This document shows, one piece after another, positions 1 to 8,061 of a stretch of 15,825 bases of DNA. This stretch comes from JAZDJP01 sp043803805. Its GTDB lineage: Bacteria > Planctomycetota > JAZDJP01. Both the position numbers and the translations under genes were made by a program. The notes beneath the pieces were generated by a model, which worked only from the letters and a program-made list of their open reading frames with translations, had not been told where the DNA came from and ran no database searches. Each line of letters opens with the position of its first letter. The first letter of the stretch is position 1. Where the stretch lies: the NCBI GenBank assembly GCA_043803805.1, contig JAZDJP010000033.1:1-15825 (forward strand), read 5' to 3'.

Positions 1-695
1 GTATTGTTCTGATTGACCTTGGCCGCCCCCTTGATGATCATCTTCGACGGCCGGAGGCGCCCGTCGATGGTTTTATAGGCCTCGTACGCGCACGTCTTCC
101 AGAGCCCGCCGGATTCCGAATAGAACTCCGCCTTCACGGGATGATACGTCCCCTTCTCCACCCAGTACACGATCCGGTCATAGGTCGTGTCGTCCGCGGC
201 CGCCTTGAGATCCAGGACATGGCACTCCTTGTCCCCCACGGTCTCCGTCTTGAGGATCTTCGCGGTGTAATCCCCGGCCAGATTGGCGCGGGCGATGTCG
301 CCGTTGGCCACTTCGCCGATGAGACGATCCCGAAGGCTCACCCGGATCGGCTGGGAAACCTCCGGGCTGTATGTCCACATATCGCTCCCCGTCATGAGCA
401 GGGTCTGCCCGCGATCGGCCGGCGGGGTGAGCGTCTTGATGAGAGTCTTGTCCTTGCCCTTCACCAGGACTTCGTAGGAGGCCACGCTCTTTTTTTCCTT
501 TTTGTCCCGATCCACCTCGACGCTCGTCACCTTCACCTCCACGGTGTAATCCTTCCGGGGATTCCGCACCTCGTCGGCCTTCTCGACGATTTCCGCGGGG
601 GTCAGCGCCCTGGTTTTCGCCTTTTCCTCCCCCCCCGCCGCCAGAACCGAAAGCGCCCCCAACCCCGCCGCCACACCCCAGGCCATGATCCTCAT
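1..695 (-). CDS. LolA-like outer-membrane lipoprotein-sorting family protein (3' end off window)
   Basis: Exported protein of the LolA-like group, predicted to bind lipid or lipoprotein in the periplasm. The visible product has 231 residues and no stop before the left edge. It opens with a short signal peptide (MRIMAWGVAAGLGALSVLAAG), then a charged stretch, then the family pattern: a VKGKDKTLIKTL segment, PADRGQTLLM, a DMWTYSPE strand, RLIGEVANGDIARANL and a C-terminal series of beta strands ending near PSKMIIKGA. The ATG at 695 is chosen because GGGAGGG lies just upstream and the signal peptide starts there. It is the third gene of the tetR-permease operon, separated from the permease by 158 bases. 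LolA-like genes beside FtsX-type permeases are a recurring arrangement, which suggests a lipid or lipoprotein export machine; the substrate is unknown. Overlapping longer frames on either strand have no family features and were ignored. Confidence 0.85.
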   Translation of the reverse strand, partial: MRIMAWGVAAGLGALSVLAAGGEEKAKTRALTPAEIVEKADEVRNPRKDYTVEVKVTSVEVDRDKKEKKSVASYEVLVKGKDKTLIKTLTPPADRGQTLLMTGSDMWTYSPEVSQPIRVSLRDRLIGEVANGDIARANLAGDYTAKILKTETVGDKECHVLDLKAAADDTTYDRIVYWVEKGTYHPVKAEFYSESGGLWKTCAYEAYKTIDGRLRPSKMIIKGAAKVNQNN

Positions 696-781
696 GACGC
701 CCTCCCCATAAATTCCAATGATTTGCCCGCCACCGCCCGCGCCACCGAGGACCTGGCGGATGAGCCGCGCGGGGATACCCG

Positions 782-814
782 CGAAACCCCCGCTCATGGT
801 GAGCCTGTCGAACC
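782..814. repeat. Dispersed hairpin repeat, truncated copy 1
   Basis: The segment CGCTCATGGTGAGCCTGTCG followed by AACCA is nearly identical to a segment near 15390-15422, including the preceding GAAACCCC. This copy lacks the right arm (GAGCGG) that closes the hairpin in the other copy. Such sequences, which translate spuriously as VRQAHHER or VSLSNH, are widespread intergenic repeats in environmental bacterial genomes. It lies in the 158-base gap between the permease and the LolA-like gene, where nothing else is evident. Confidence 0.7.
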
Positions 815-853
815 ATCCCGGCGTCGGCTCCATCCGCCCGAATACACCCCCGA

Positions 854-2080
854 CTAAATGTTATGTCTCAACGCCTCCCCCGTCTCCAGACGCGAGGCCT
901 TCCAGGCCGGGATGACCGAGGACACCACCGCCGTGACCACCGACAATCCCAGCGCAAAAACCAGCAACCCGGGGACCACCGCAATGTGGGCAATCCAGTG
1001 CACATTCAGGCCGGGCGGCTTGGGCATGCGGATGCCCACGAGCGAAATCCCCCAGGCCAGAACGACCCCCCCGGCCACCCCGGCCAGCCCCCCCACGATG
1101 CCGATGAACAGCCCCTCCAGAAGAAAAAGCGCCAGAATCCGGACGCGCCGGGTCCCCAGCGCCATCATCGTCCCGATCTCCCCCACGCGCTCGAGCACCG
1201 CCATGTTCATCGTATTGAATACACAGAGCACCCCGATGATGCCGATGATGATCTTCAACACCGAAAACATGCTCTCGAAAAACGGCCCCGTCTTGAGAAT
1301 GAAATCCGCCTCGGGAAGTTCGCGCCAGGTCTTCACGTTGAACCCGGCCCCGGCGACGGCCGGGCGGCGGAGGACTTCCCCGCGGATCCGGTCCGTGTCC
1401 GCGGTGCGGTCGAGATACACCACCACGACATGCGCCCCCTCCGTGCGAAGGAACGTCTGGACGCGTTTCAAGGGCATCCGGATGCCCAACGCATCGTACT
1501 CCTGGCTTGTGGAACCGAAGACGCCCTTGACGCGGGCCTCCATGTAATTGGTCCGGTCCTGGGCCGTGTGTCCGGTGATGACCAGAAGATCCCCCACCTT
1601 CGCCTCAATGGCCTCCGCGAGCCCCTTTCCCAGAATCACCTCCTGGTCGTCCCCCGGCTCGAGATTTTTTCCAAAGAACATATAGAGGTCGTCCCGGACC
1701 TCCATCTCGGCCGCCGGGTCTATCCCCGTCCCGAGGAACGGGACGCTCGTCTCCTCGTTCCCGATGAGCCCCGCGAACGAGAGGCGCGGGACGGCGTTAT
1801 GGACGCCGGGAACGGCGCGGACGTCCCGGATGACCGCCGCCGGATCCGGGATGAGAAAATCGTAGGGGCGCGCCACACCTTCCTCGTAGTACCGCGGCGC
1901 GAACATCTGGAGATGCCCGACTTGAATCCGGATGAACCGCTCCCGGAACTGGACGACGGTATCCGTGATAAAGCCTCCCGACTGAATGAGGGAAACGGCC
2001 CCGAAGGCCACCGCCCCCAGCGTGATGAGGGAGCGCGCGCGGTTTCGGAAAATGTTGCGTAGCGCCAAAACAAGTGTCAT
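854..2080 (-). CDS. ABC transporter permease, FtsX/MacB/LolC type
   Basis: Inner-membrane permease subunit of a MacB/LolCDE-like ABC system, which in this family uses ATP in the cytoplasm to drive extraction or efflux through a large periplasmic domain. The 408 residues show the standard layout: TM1 at about 17-37, a periplasmic core domain at about 40-265, then three C-terminal helices at about 273-295, 313-350 and 366-392. The FtsX signature is clear (NTMNMAVLERVGEIGTMMAL at 289-308, then a Gly-rich helix, and PAWKASRLETGEALRHN at the end). The ATG at 2080 overlaps the tetR stop as ATGA, so translation is probably coupled; a longer frame to 2122 would run into tetR. No ATPase gene is visible, so it may lie left of the window or be supplied in trans. 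Confidence 0.9.
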   Translation of the reverse strand: MTLVLALRNIFRNRARSLITLGAVAFGAVSLIQSGGFITDTVVQFRERFIRIQVGHLQMFAPRYYEEGVARPYDFLIPDPAAVIRDVRAVPGVHNAVPRLSFAGLIGNEETSVPFLGTGIDPAAEMEVRDDLYMFFGKNLEPGDDQEVILGKGLAEAIEAKVGDLLVITGHTAQDRTNYMEARVKGVFGSTSQEYDALGIRMPLKRVQTFLRTEGAHVVVVYLDRTADTDRIRGEVLRRPAVAGAGFNVKTWRELPEADFILKTGPFFESMFSVLKIIIGIIGVLCVFNTMNMAVLERVGEIGTMMALGTRRVRILALFLLEGLFIGIVGGLAGVAGGVVLAWGISLVGIRMPKPPGLNVHWIAHIAVVPGLLVFALGLSVVTAVVSSVIPAWKASRLETGEALRHNI

Positions 2081-2700
2081 CCGGACCGCCTTGCGATGAA
2101 ACCCTTCAGGAATCGCTCCCATGTCGCCAGAACCGCCTCCGTATTCCGGCGGATATTAAAATCAAAGAGAAGCCCGTCGAACATGACCTGGATATCCCGC
2201 GCCGCGGCGTCCGCGTCCACGTACGCCGGCAGAATGCCATCCGCCATGCACCGGCGGACGAGCCGGCGGAGAAGTTCCTCCCACTCCGCGTGGAGACGCT
2301 CCATCTCCTCGCGGATCTCCGGAACCCCCTGGAGTTCCGCCTGAAATTCAAATAAAAGCCGCACCTGAAGAGGGTTCCCGATGGTGGACCGCAGGACCTC
2401 CTTCGCCCCCTCGAGGATGTCGGCGCGGTCGAGCGTCTCCGCCTGGAGAAGACGGCGGCAAAGCGCCAGGTGCCCGTCGCATGACATCCGGCAGATGCGC
2501 CGGTAGAAGTCCTCCTTGCTCTTGAAATGCCAGTAGAAACCACCCTTGCTCAATCCCAGTTCGGCGGCGATGTCGTCCACGCTCACCCGGCGGTAGCCCC
2601 GTCTTGCCAGGAACGGGGCGGCCTTCCGAAGGAGTTCTTCCAGGGGCCTTCCGGTCCCGGGACCCCGGGCGCGGCGCTTTTCGGCAACGGCGGCAACCAT
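2077..2700 (-). CDS. TetR/AcrR-family transcriptional repressor
   Basis: DNA-binding regulator predicted to repress its own operon until a ligand binds its C-terminal domain. The 207-residue product has the TetR N-terminal helix-turn-helix at about residues 21-66, with GYRRVSVDDIAAELGLSKGG followed by FYWHFKSKEDFYRRI, and a variable helical ligand-binding region after it. I use the ATG at 2700. A TTG at 2736 and an ATG at 2721 are in frame, but both lie within or against the predicted -10 box and operator, so they would fall before or on the transcript start. No strong ribosome site precedes 2700. The gene leads the operon with the ABC permease (4-base overlap) and the LolA-like gene, which suggests it senses a substrate or membrane stress relevant to that transporter. 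Confidence 0.9.
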   Translation of the reverse strand: MVAAVAEKRRARGPGTGRPLEELLRKAAPFLARRGYRRVSVDDIAAELGLSKGGFYWHFKSKEDFYRRICRMSCDGHLALCRRLLQAETLDRADILEGAKEVLRSTIGNPLQVRLLFEFQAELQGVPEIREEMERLHAEWEELLRRLVRRCMADGILPAYVDADAAARDIQVMFDGLLFDFNIRRNTEAVLATWERFLKGFIARRSG

Positions 2701-2709
2701 GGATGGAAT

Positions 2710-2733
2710 AATACCGACCATCCGGTCGGTATT
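2710..2733. promoter_or_regulatory. Predicted TetR operator (24-bp perfect inverted repeat)
   Basis: Perfect 10-bp arms AATACCGACC and GGTCGGTATT are separated by ATCC. Size, symmetry and position fit a TetR-dimer operator, and GACC/GGTC-type half sites are common for this family. The left part overlaps the last three bases of the predicted tetR -10 box, so bound repressor would block transcription initiation. Confidence 0.75.
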
Positions 2734-2759
2734 CAACGGAATTCCCGCGGAAATACCAA
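2731..2759 (-). promoter_or_regulatory. Predicted sigma70-type promoter of the tetR operon
   Basis: On the minus strand a -35-like TTGGTA (4 of 6 to consensus) is followed after 17 bases by TTGAAT (4 of 6), which runs into the inverted repeat. The transcript start would fall inside the operator, leaving a leader of roughly 25 bases before the ATG at 2700. This is a motif match supported mainly by its position relative to the palindrome. Confidence 0.45.
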
Positions 2760-2775
2760 TGACACCGATGCCCGG

Positions 2776-4590
2776 TCAGCGATAACCGGAAAGAAACGGC
2801 TTTTCCGCCGCAAACAATTCCTCCGTCATTTTTTTGATTTCCGCCGGAGAACAAACCGCGGCGGTCAGGGGATCCAGCATCAGGGCGTGGCCCGCGGCCT
2901 CCCGGGACCGCTCGACGCAGGCCTTGGCGGCCAGGTCAAAGAAACGCATGTCCCAATCGCAGAGCGCCGCGCACTGCGGCGGCAACGCCCCATGGCGAAC
3001 GGGCCGGATCCCCAGACGGTCAACGAGGCAGGCGACCTCCACGACGCCGTCTTGCGGCAAATTGGCGATCAGGCCGCGATTCATGACGCTGCCATGGATC
3101 ACAAACGGGTTGTTCGTTTCCAGCCCTTCGATGATGCCGCTGGCGTATTCCAAACCGCGACTTGTGGACAAATCCTCCCCGCCCGCAATCTGACCGCGCC
3201 AGATCCGATCGCGATCCTTGTGCCGGCTCCGGTGGGCGCCGGCGAAATACGGGCGCCTGGCGCCGAAGTCCTGACGGCAGTACTTTTTCAGAAGATCCTT
3301 TCGTTTGCGGTAGTATGGAACATATTCGCTGTCATGCGAACTGGATTCCGTGCAGTAGTATCCGAAATGCAACATCAAATCCAGACGCACGCGGTCCTTC
3401 TCCGCGAACGCGGGATCCCCCCGCGCGCGTTTCTTGAGCGCGGGATAGAGATCCCGCCCCGCATGGCGGCATTCGGTGAACCAGGCCAGGTGATTCACCC
3501 CGGCGCACGACCAATGCAACTCGTGATAAGGCACACCGCACCATCGCGCGAGCTGCTGGCTTGATTTCTGAACACTGTGGCAGAGGCCGATGACGTTCGC
3601 CCGGCTGGCGCGTCCGGCCGCGAGGCACAGGATGCTCATGGGATTGGTATAGTTGAGCACCCACGCCTTCGGACAGAGCCGCTCGACGTCCCGCAGGATA
3701 TCCAGAAATATCGGGGCGTTGCGCAAACCCTTGAACAAACCGCCCGGCCCCATCGTATCTCCGACGGCCTGGTCCACGCCGTACTTCAGCGGGATTTCAT
3801 ACTCGACGCGTTGCAGGCCGGGTGCTTCAATGCAGCAGATGACGTAGTCCGCGCCCGCGAGCATCTTGCGCCGATCGGTACAGGACGTAATGCGCCAATC
3901 CTTGTCCAGCGTCGTGATGATCTTGCGGCAAAGTTGTTCCGCCAGTCCCAGACGCCGTTTGTCGATATCCACCAACGCAACTTCGCCGTTGTCCGCGCCC
4001 GGGATGTTGAGAATATCCGTGAAGAGTCCCGACAGGAACCCGCTGCCGGCCCCGATGAACACGATCTTCAGGGGACGCATGACCCGCGGCGCGCAGCCGA
4101 GCCGCAGGCGGTGCGCCTGGGCCGGCGTGTACCGCGGCACGCCGACATCCAGAGTCATCCCGGCACTGCCGCTGATCACCCGAACCACCATGAGATGTTC
4201 CCCGGCGTCCAGGGTGAGATCGGCCACATGATCCTCGCGGGCCGGGGGGTGCGCGCCGTTGCCGGAATTCACGGTGCTGAGGATTGGCGCCCCGTCAATC
4301 CAGGCCTCGAACCACCAGTCCGCGCCAACGCCGATGCGATACGGGCCCGCCTGAATGACACGAAACGGGATGAACACATACCCGGTCATTTTCACGCGAT
4401 GACCGCCGAAGAGCGGACCGATGTTCAAAACCCCGTCCGGCCTTTTGACATGCCGCGCCGGAAGCGCGCGGCGGCCGATTCGCAACCGTTCCGGACAGGC
4501 GGCGAGTTGGGCGTTTTCCGGAAGCGGCTCATCGACTCCGCACGGGCCGAAAACAGTCCAATCACGGCCCGGAACCAGTTCATTGCCCAT
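2776..4590 (-). CDS. GH4-family NAD-dependent glycosidase (alpha-galactosidase/alpha-glucosidase-like) with extra N-terminal module
   Basis: GH4 enzymes cleave glycosides by an NAD+- and metal-dependent oxidation-elimination route, usually in the cytoplasm. The GH4 part spans about residues 171-604. It has the Rossmann start KIVFIGAGSG (175-184), an acidic strand end ALVDID (205-210), GDTMGPGGLFKGLRN (277-291), NYTNPM (313-318), GLCHSVQ with the metal Cys at about 337, and GVNHLAWF with His at about 367. It is closest in feel to MelA-like members. About 165 residues precede it. That part has a beta-rich pattern (GPYRIGVGADWWFEAWIDG, a GN motif, HVADLTLDAGEHLMVVRV) resembling carbohydrate-binding-like modules of bacterial glycan enzymes. 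Typical GH4 proteins are about 430-480 residues, so this is a fusion. AGAGGA precedes the ATG at 4590. No signal peptide is seen. It is the third gene of a predicted sugar-catabolic operon. Confidence 0.85.
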   Translation of the reverse strand: MGNELVPGRDWTVFGPCGVDEPLPENAQLAACPERLRIGRRALPARHVKRPDGVLNIGPLFGGHRVKMTGYVFIPFRVIQAGPYRIGVGADWWFEAWIDGAPILSTVNSGNGAHPPAREDHVADLTLDAGEHLMVVRVISGSAGMTLDVGVPRYTPAQAHRLRLGCAPRVMRPLKIVFIGAGSGFLSGLFTDILNIPGADNGEVALVDIDKRRLGLAEQLCRKIITTLDKDWRITSCTDRRKMLAGADYVICCIEAPGLQRVEYEIPLKYGVDQAVGDTMGPGGLFKGLRNAPIFLDILRDVERLCPKAWVLNYTNPMSILCLAAGRASRANVIGLCHSVQKSSQQLARWCGVPYHELHWSCAGVNHLAWFTECRHAGRDLYPALKKRARGDPAFAEKDRVRLDLMLHFGYYCTESSSHDSEYVPYYRKRKDLLKKYCRQDFGARRPYFAGAHRSRHKDRDRIWRGQIAGGEDLSTSRGLEYASGIIEGLETNNPFVIHGSVMNRGLIANLPQDGVVEVACLVDRLGIRPVRHGALPPQCAALCDWDMRFFDLAAKACVERSREAAGHALMLDPLTAAVCSPAEIKKMTEELFAAEKPFLSGYR

Positions 4591-4640
4591 GTATTCCTCT
4601 CCGAGCCGACACGACGGCCGCTTGAATCGATCGCCAACGC

Positions 4641-5615
4641 TTATAACGGCAACGGCCTGGGTTCCCGGCCCGCGAATCTCTCGAAGTTAAGCGCCATGAC
4701 TTTTTCGAGCACTTCCGGAGGGAGATTTATCCCGTGAAAGTCAACGCGGCCGTGAACGACCGGCGGCGGCCTGTCCATCGCCAGGGATGTCAGGTCGGGA
4801 AATACCTCATCCGTTTCCAGAAAGAGCCGGATGGTCTCGGCCTTGGCACGCGCCAGTCGAAAGGAGTTGTCGTCATGGAGATCGGTCCCGTAGAGAATCC
4901 GGTCCTGCCACGTGATGAAGAACCGCCGGGCCGCCTCCGGATCGGAGGACATGATGTAAAGATACTCGTTTCCCATCGCCAGGTCGACGCGCATTCCCGA
5001 ATAACGGCTGAAAAGTCCATCCAGCCGATCGAGCCAGGGAGACATGTACATGAAGTGCGCAAACGAAATCCGCAGGTTCGGATGCGCCGCGAGCACGGCC
5101 TCCGCCTCGCGGATATACGCCTCAAAGGGGGCGTCGTCGCGATAGGCGTCTCTCAACGCCTCAAGGTTCCACGACGTGGCGGGATCCGCGAGGTGAGCGG
5201 TCACCGGCACGGACCGGTCGGCGACAAATTCCCAGAAGGGGCGGTAATAGCCGTGATCAAACGGCAGCGGAATCCGGCGCTTCCTTTCCGTCGGCTTGCC
5301 TTCCAACATCTTGACTCCATCGAAGCCGGAGGCCAGGAGCCGTTCGACCTGCCGGACCAGATAACGGCCGTCTCCCTTCGCGACGGACTCCGGATCGTGA
5401 TGCAGACATCCGAAGATATAAAATCGCGCGGGCTGTTCCCTCTTGCGCTCCAACAGCCAGCCGTTCATGGGCCCGGGCATGAACCCCAGAATGGCGCATT
5501 TCGCACTGCCCCCCAGGTCGATGTTCTCATAAAAATGAGGCGCCGGTTCAACGCCCATAAAATGAACGTGGGCATCAATCACCTTGCCGACGTCCCATCG
5601 AACGCGGTCCATCAT
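4641..5615 (-). CDS. Amidohydrolase-family (TIM-barrel) metal-dependent hydrolase
   Basis: Predicted cytoplasmic metal-dependent hydrolase or decarboxylase of the amidohydrolase_2 type; the substrate cannot be read from sequence. The 324 residues carry the usual metal ligands in order: HVH at 16-18 in DAHVHF, Lys102 in GVKMLEGKP (a possible carbamylated or active-site lysine), His141 in VTAHLADP, His187 in SFAHF, and Asp245 in LYGTDLHDD. The start at 5615 (ATGATG) follows GGGGGT. It is separated by 42 bases from the upstream GH42-like gene and by 50 from the downstream GH4 gene on the same strand. Co-transcription is likely, with a role in processing a sugar-derived acid, lactone or amide. 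An alternative is an unrelated cyclic-amidase activity; the neighbourhood favours carbohydrate metabolism. Confidence 0.85.
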   Translation of the reverse strand: MMDRVRWDVGKVIDAHVHFMGVEPAPHFYENIDLGGSAKCAILGFMPGPMNGWLLERKREQPARFYIFGCLHHDPESVAKGDGRYLVRQVERLLASGFDGVKMLEGKPTERKRRIPLPFDHGYYRPFWEFVADRSVPVTAHLADPATSWNLEALRDAYRDDAPFEAYIREAEAVLAAHPNLRISFAHFMYMSPWLDRLDGLFSRYSGMRVDLAMGNEYLYIMSSDPEAARRFFITWQDRILYGTDLHDDNSFRLARAKAETIRLFLETDEVFPDLTSLAMDRPPPVVHGRVDFHGINLPPEVLEKVMALNFERFAGREPRPLPL

Positions 5616-5657
5616 TACCCCCGGAACGTTGCGTTCCCGTGTTGCCCAACCAAGAGT

Positions 5658-7835
5658 TTACCGCCCCGGGGGCGCCCCCGCAAAACTCAGCATTACCGCT
5701 TCCGGGGCGTTGAACTCGAACGCGAACTTCGCCCCGTCGCCGAGCTTCTTCCCGGTGCGCTCGTCAACCACGTCCTTCACGGCCGCGGGGAACGCAACCT
5801 CCACGGAGATCCTGCCATTTTCCAGACCGCTCGTCTTCGTGTCCCCGAGTTCGGACGATGTGACGGTCACGTTCTGGAGAACGAACACGTAGGTCCGTCC
5901 GTTCTTCGAGAAATACGTCGCCTCGATGACCGGGGGACGCTTGCCGCCGCTTGTGACGCCCACCCACGGCTTGACGCCCGCGGCGAGAATGTATTCGTTG
6001 AACGCCTTGCGATGCCCGTCCGTCGCGACACCCTCCTCGCGGTACTGATGATAGCGCTGGGGGGACAGATTAAGGTAGACGGCCGTTCCCTTCCCCGCCT
6101 TCTTCACGTTCCGGACGCCGAGCCTCTGCTCGGCCACGGCAAATCCGCCCTCCAGCCGGCAGTTGATCGTCTTGAACAGGTCGCTGAACTTCTTGTATCC
6201 CCAGGCCGCGTCCTGATTCGTCTCCACCCAGAGATTCCCGCCGCCAAAAAAGTCCTTCTTCATTTCGGTCCCGTCGTGCGCCACGCCGAAGAGATCGTCG
6301 AGCGCGCCCTTCGCCCGGCCTTTCCCGTGCTGGTCGAAGATGCCGCATGCGAAATCAGCGATTACCGTGCCTCCGCCATCGCAGAACTCCCGGATCCGCC
6401 TCGCCTCAATGTCCGACAGGGCGAAGTTGGCCGGAAGGATAAGGACCTTGAATTCCTTCGGGACTCCGTTCACGATGACCTCGTCATACGGCACCCAGCC
6501 GTACTGGATGCCGGAATCCGCGAGGATTTTCTCCCAGGCCTTGCGCGTCAGATGCCACGTCCCCAACCGATCGTCGCCGCTGCGGCCGCGCCACGTCCCC
6601 CCGTGCGCCTCCATGTCGAGACACCAGGACACCTGGATGGAGGGATGGGAATAGTAGATCGCCACGCCGTCGTGGATCCACCGGGCGCCCGCCAGTTTCG
6701 GTCCCTGGATGCCGCCGACCTCCTTGTTCGTCGCCTTGTATTCCTCCAGCCAGGGAAGCGGTTTCCTGGCGTCGTCGAACCAGCCCTCGACCCATCCGAT
6801 CATGCCGCGGTTGCCGTGCGCGAAGCACCACCAGGTCTGCCAGATGTCGTTCGCGGTCCCGAGCTTGTCCTGATGAAAGTGCGTCGTGACCTGCGGCATG
6901 AGCGGATTGAACGACCGGATGATGGATTGCGCCGTCCCGAGATACGCTTCGATAAACTGGTTTTTCTTGCACAGTTTCGCGTAATCGAACCCGCCCCACA
7001 GGTTCGGCGACTGGCTCCCCACGAATCCGCACGGCGTCTGGGGATCGAGCGCGTTGGCATACTCCACCAGCCGCCCGAGGAAATTCGCCCAGACCCCGTC
7101 GTTGTAGGTGACGCGGTCAAGCAACGGCGACAGATCAATGTCCTTGAGCGCGTTTCCGAGCTGCGCCTTCGTGAATTCCGGCGTGACGTACCGGGCGGCG
7201 GGCGGCTTTCCGCCGTAATACACGGAGAGCCAGGTCTCGTAGGCCTTGTCGTCCTCGTTCACCCGCCAGGCGATCGGCTTGATATAGGAGCCCCAGGAGA
7301 TTTCGTCGTCCAGCGCATAGGCCACGCGCACCGGGCTGTTCTTGAGGCCGGCGACGCGTGTGTCCATCATCTTTTTCAGACGGTCCTCCATCGCCTCGTT
7401 CAGCGGCTGCGGCCCGTCCTCGCCGCAACGGACCGCGCGCGCATCGAGCATTTCCTCCTTGAACTTGCTCTTCTTTACGCGAACCTTGACGGATCCCTTG
7501 CCGCACAGGTGATCGCAGTAGAACTTGAGGTTCCATTTCTCCAGCCAGGGCAGAACACGGGTGTCGGCGTGATCGGTAAAACCTCCGTTGAACCCGTAAT
7601 CCTTGCAGAACTGTCCGCCTTCGGCGCCCTCCCCGATGGCCCACTTATAACGCCAGGGCATGTAAATCCAGGTATCCCATCGGGCGGTCCAGGCATTCGG
7701 ATCCTGTTTGACCGGTTTGAACTCCGGAGCGTTCCTCACATAAGCGAGGTAGGGGTCCTCCTCGGCGGCACGAACGAAACCGGACAGAAGCAATGCGAAG
7801 CAACCCGGAGCGAACACCATCAGGGACCGTTTCAT
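5658..7835 (-). CDS. Secreted GH42-like glycoside hydrolase with beta-galactosidase trimerisation-like domain
   Basis: Large exported protein (725 residues) probably acting on glycans in the periplasm or outside the cell. A signal peptide covers about residues 1-24 (KR, hydrophobic core, then VRAAEE). The N-terminal half looks like a TIM-barrel hydrolase, with candidate acidic residues in AYALDDEISWG (173-183) and GWVEGW (347-352). The middle (about 390-520) has KVLILPANFALSDIEARRI followed by a GGGTVIADF strand, the typical look of the GH42 trimerisation domain. The C-terminus (about 630-725) is a beta-rich domain ending in a strand EAVMLSF. The ATG at 7835 is preceded by GGAGG; in-frame extension to 8099 is not supported. 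It heads the predicted operon with the amidohydrolase and GH4 genes. The fold assignment is moderate and the substrate unknown. Long open frames on the opposite strand are composition artefacts. Confidence 0.75.
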   Translation of the reverse strand: MKRSLMVFAPGCFALLLSGFVRAAEEDPYLAYVRNAPEFKPVKQDPNAWTARWDTWIYMPWRYKWAIGEGAEGGQFCKDYGFNGGFTDHADTRVLPWLEKWNLKFYCDHLCGKGSVKVRVKKSKFKEEMLDARAVRCGEDGPQPLNEAMEDRLKKMMDTRVAGLKNSPVRVAYALDDEISWGSYIKPIAWRVNEDDKAYETWLSVYYGGKPPAARYVTPEFTKAQLGNALKDIDLSPLLDRVTYNDGVWANFLGRLVEYANALDPQTPCGFVGSQSPNLWGGFDYAKLCKKNQFIEAYLGTAQSIIRSFNPLMPQVTTHFHQDKLGTANDIWQTWWCFAHGNRGMIGWVEGWFDDARKPLPWLEEYKATNKEVGGIQGPKLAGARWIHDGVAIYYSHPSIQVSWCLDMEAHGGTWRGRSGDDRLGTWHLTRKAWEKILADSGIQYGWVPYDEVIVNGVPKEFKVLILPANFALSDIEARRIREFCDGGGTVIADFACGIFDQHGKGRAKGALDDLFGVAHDGTEMKKDFFGGGNLWVETNQDAAWGYKKFSDLFKTINCRLEGGFAVAEQRLGVRNVKKAGKGTAVYLNLSPQRYHQYREEGVATDGHRKAFNEYILAAGVKPWVGVTSGGKRPPVIEATYFSKNGRTYVFVLQNVTVTSSELGDTKTSGLENGRISVEVAFPAAVKDVVDERTGKKLGDGAKFAFEFNAPEAVMLSFAGAPPGR

Positions 7836-7889
7836 ACGCGCCTCCATAACCAAAAACTCCTCAATTCCCGAGGGAAAAATCGCAGGGGG

Positions 7890-7918
7890 AGTATAATCAC
7901 GCAAGGGCCACAAAACAA
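7890..7918 (-). promoter_or_regulatory. Predicted promoter of the GH42-like operon
   Basis: On the minus strand TTGTTT, a 17-base spacer and TATACT (5 of 6 to the -10 consensus) lie about 55 bases upstream of the ATG at 7835. It sits in an AT-rich island of an otherwise GC-rich intergenic region and diverges from the prfB promoter. The -35 match is weak. Confidence 0.5.
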
Positions 7919-7979
7919 GGGGCTTCGCATGAAGAAACCCGTGTCCGGAAACGCCCGGAGCGTCGTGGAATCCGACGTG

Positions 7980-8008
7980 TTGACACCTTCGGATGATTAT
8001 TCTACCAT
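7980..8008 (+). promoter_or_regulatory. Predicted sigma70 promoter of prfB
   Basis: A perfect -35 box TTGACA is followed after exactly 17 bases by TACCAT (4 of 6 to TATAAT). The transcript would start near 8015, just before a GC-rich hairpin (8019-8038) and the prfB ribosome site AGGAAGGGAG (8046-8055). Position and spacing make this a good candidate for driving prfB and the coupled genes after it. Confidence 0.65.
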
Positions 8009-8018
8009 GGGCTTGTCC

Positions 8019-8038
8019 GCCGTCCCCCTGGGGGCGGC
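8019..8038 (+). promoter_or_regulatory. GC-rich hairpin in the prfB leader
   Basis: GCCGTCCCC pairs with GGGGGCGGC (one G-U pair) around a minimal CT centre; in RNA the loop would open slightly. It lies at the expected 5' end of the prfB message, about 8 bases before the ribosome site. A 5' stabilising stem is the simplest reading; no U-run follows, so it is not an intrinsic terminator. Confidence 0.4.
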
Positions 8039-8061
8039 ACAAATGAGGAAGGGAGCCCATC

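Noticed and set aside
178..816. Minus-strand 212-codon open frame over the LolA-like gene
   Set aside because: It is Gly/Arg-rich with no family features and begins in the dispersed hairpin repeat; the correct frame starts at 695 with a signal peptide and ribosome site.
863..2062. Plus-strand open frame opposite the ABC permease
   Set aside because: It has a low-complexity Arg/His/Pro/Asp composition and is antisense to a clear FtsX-type permease.
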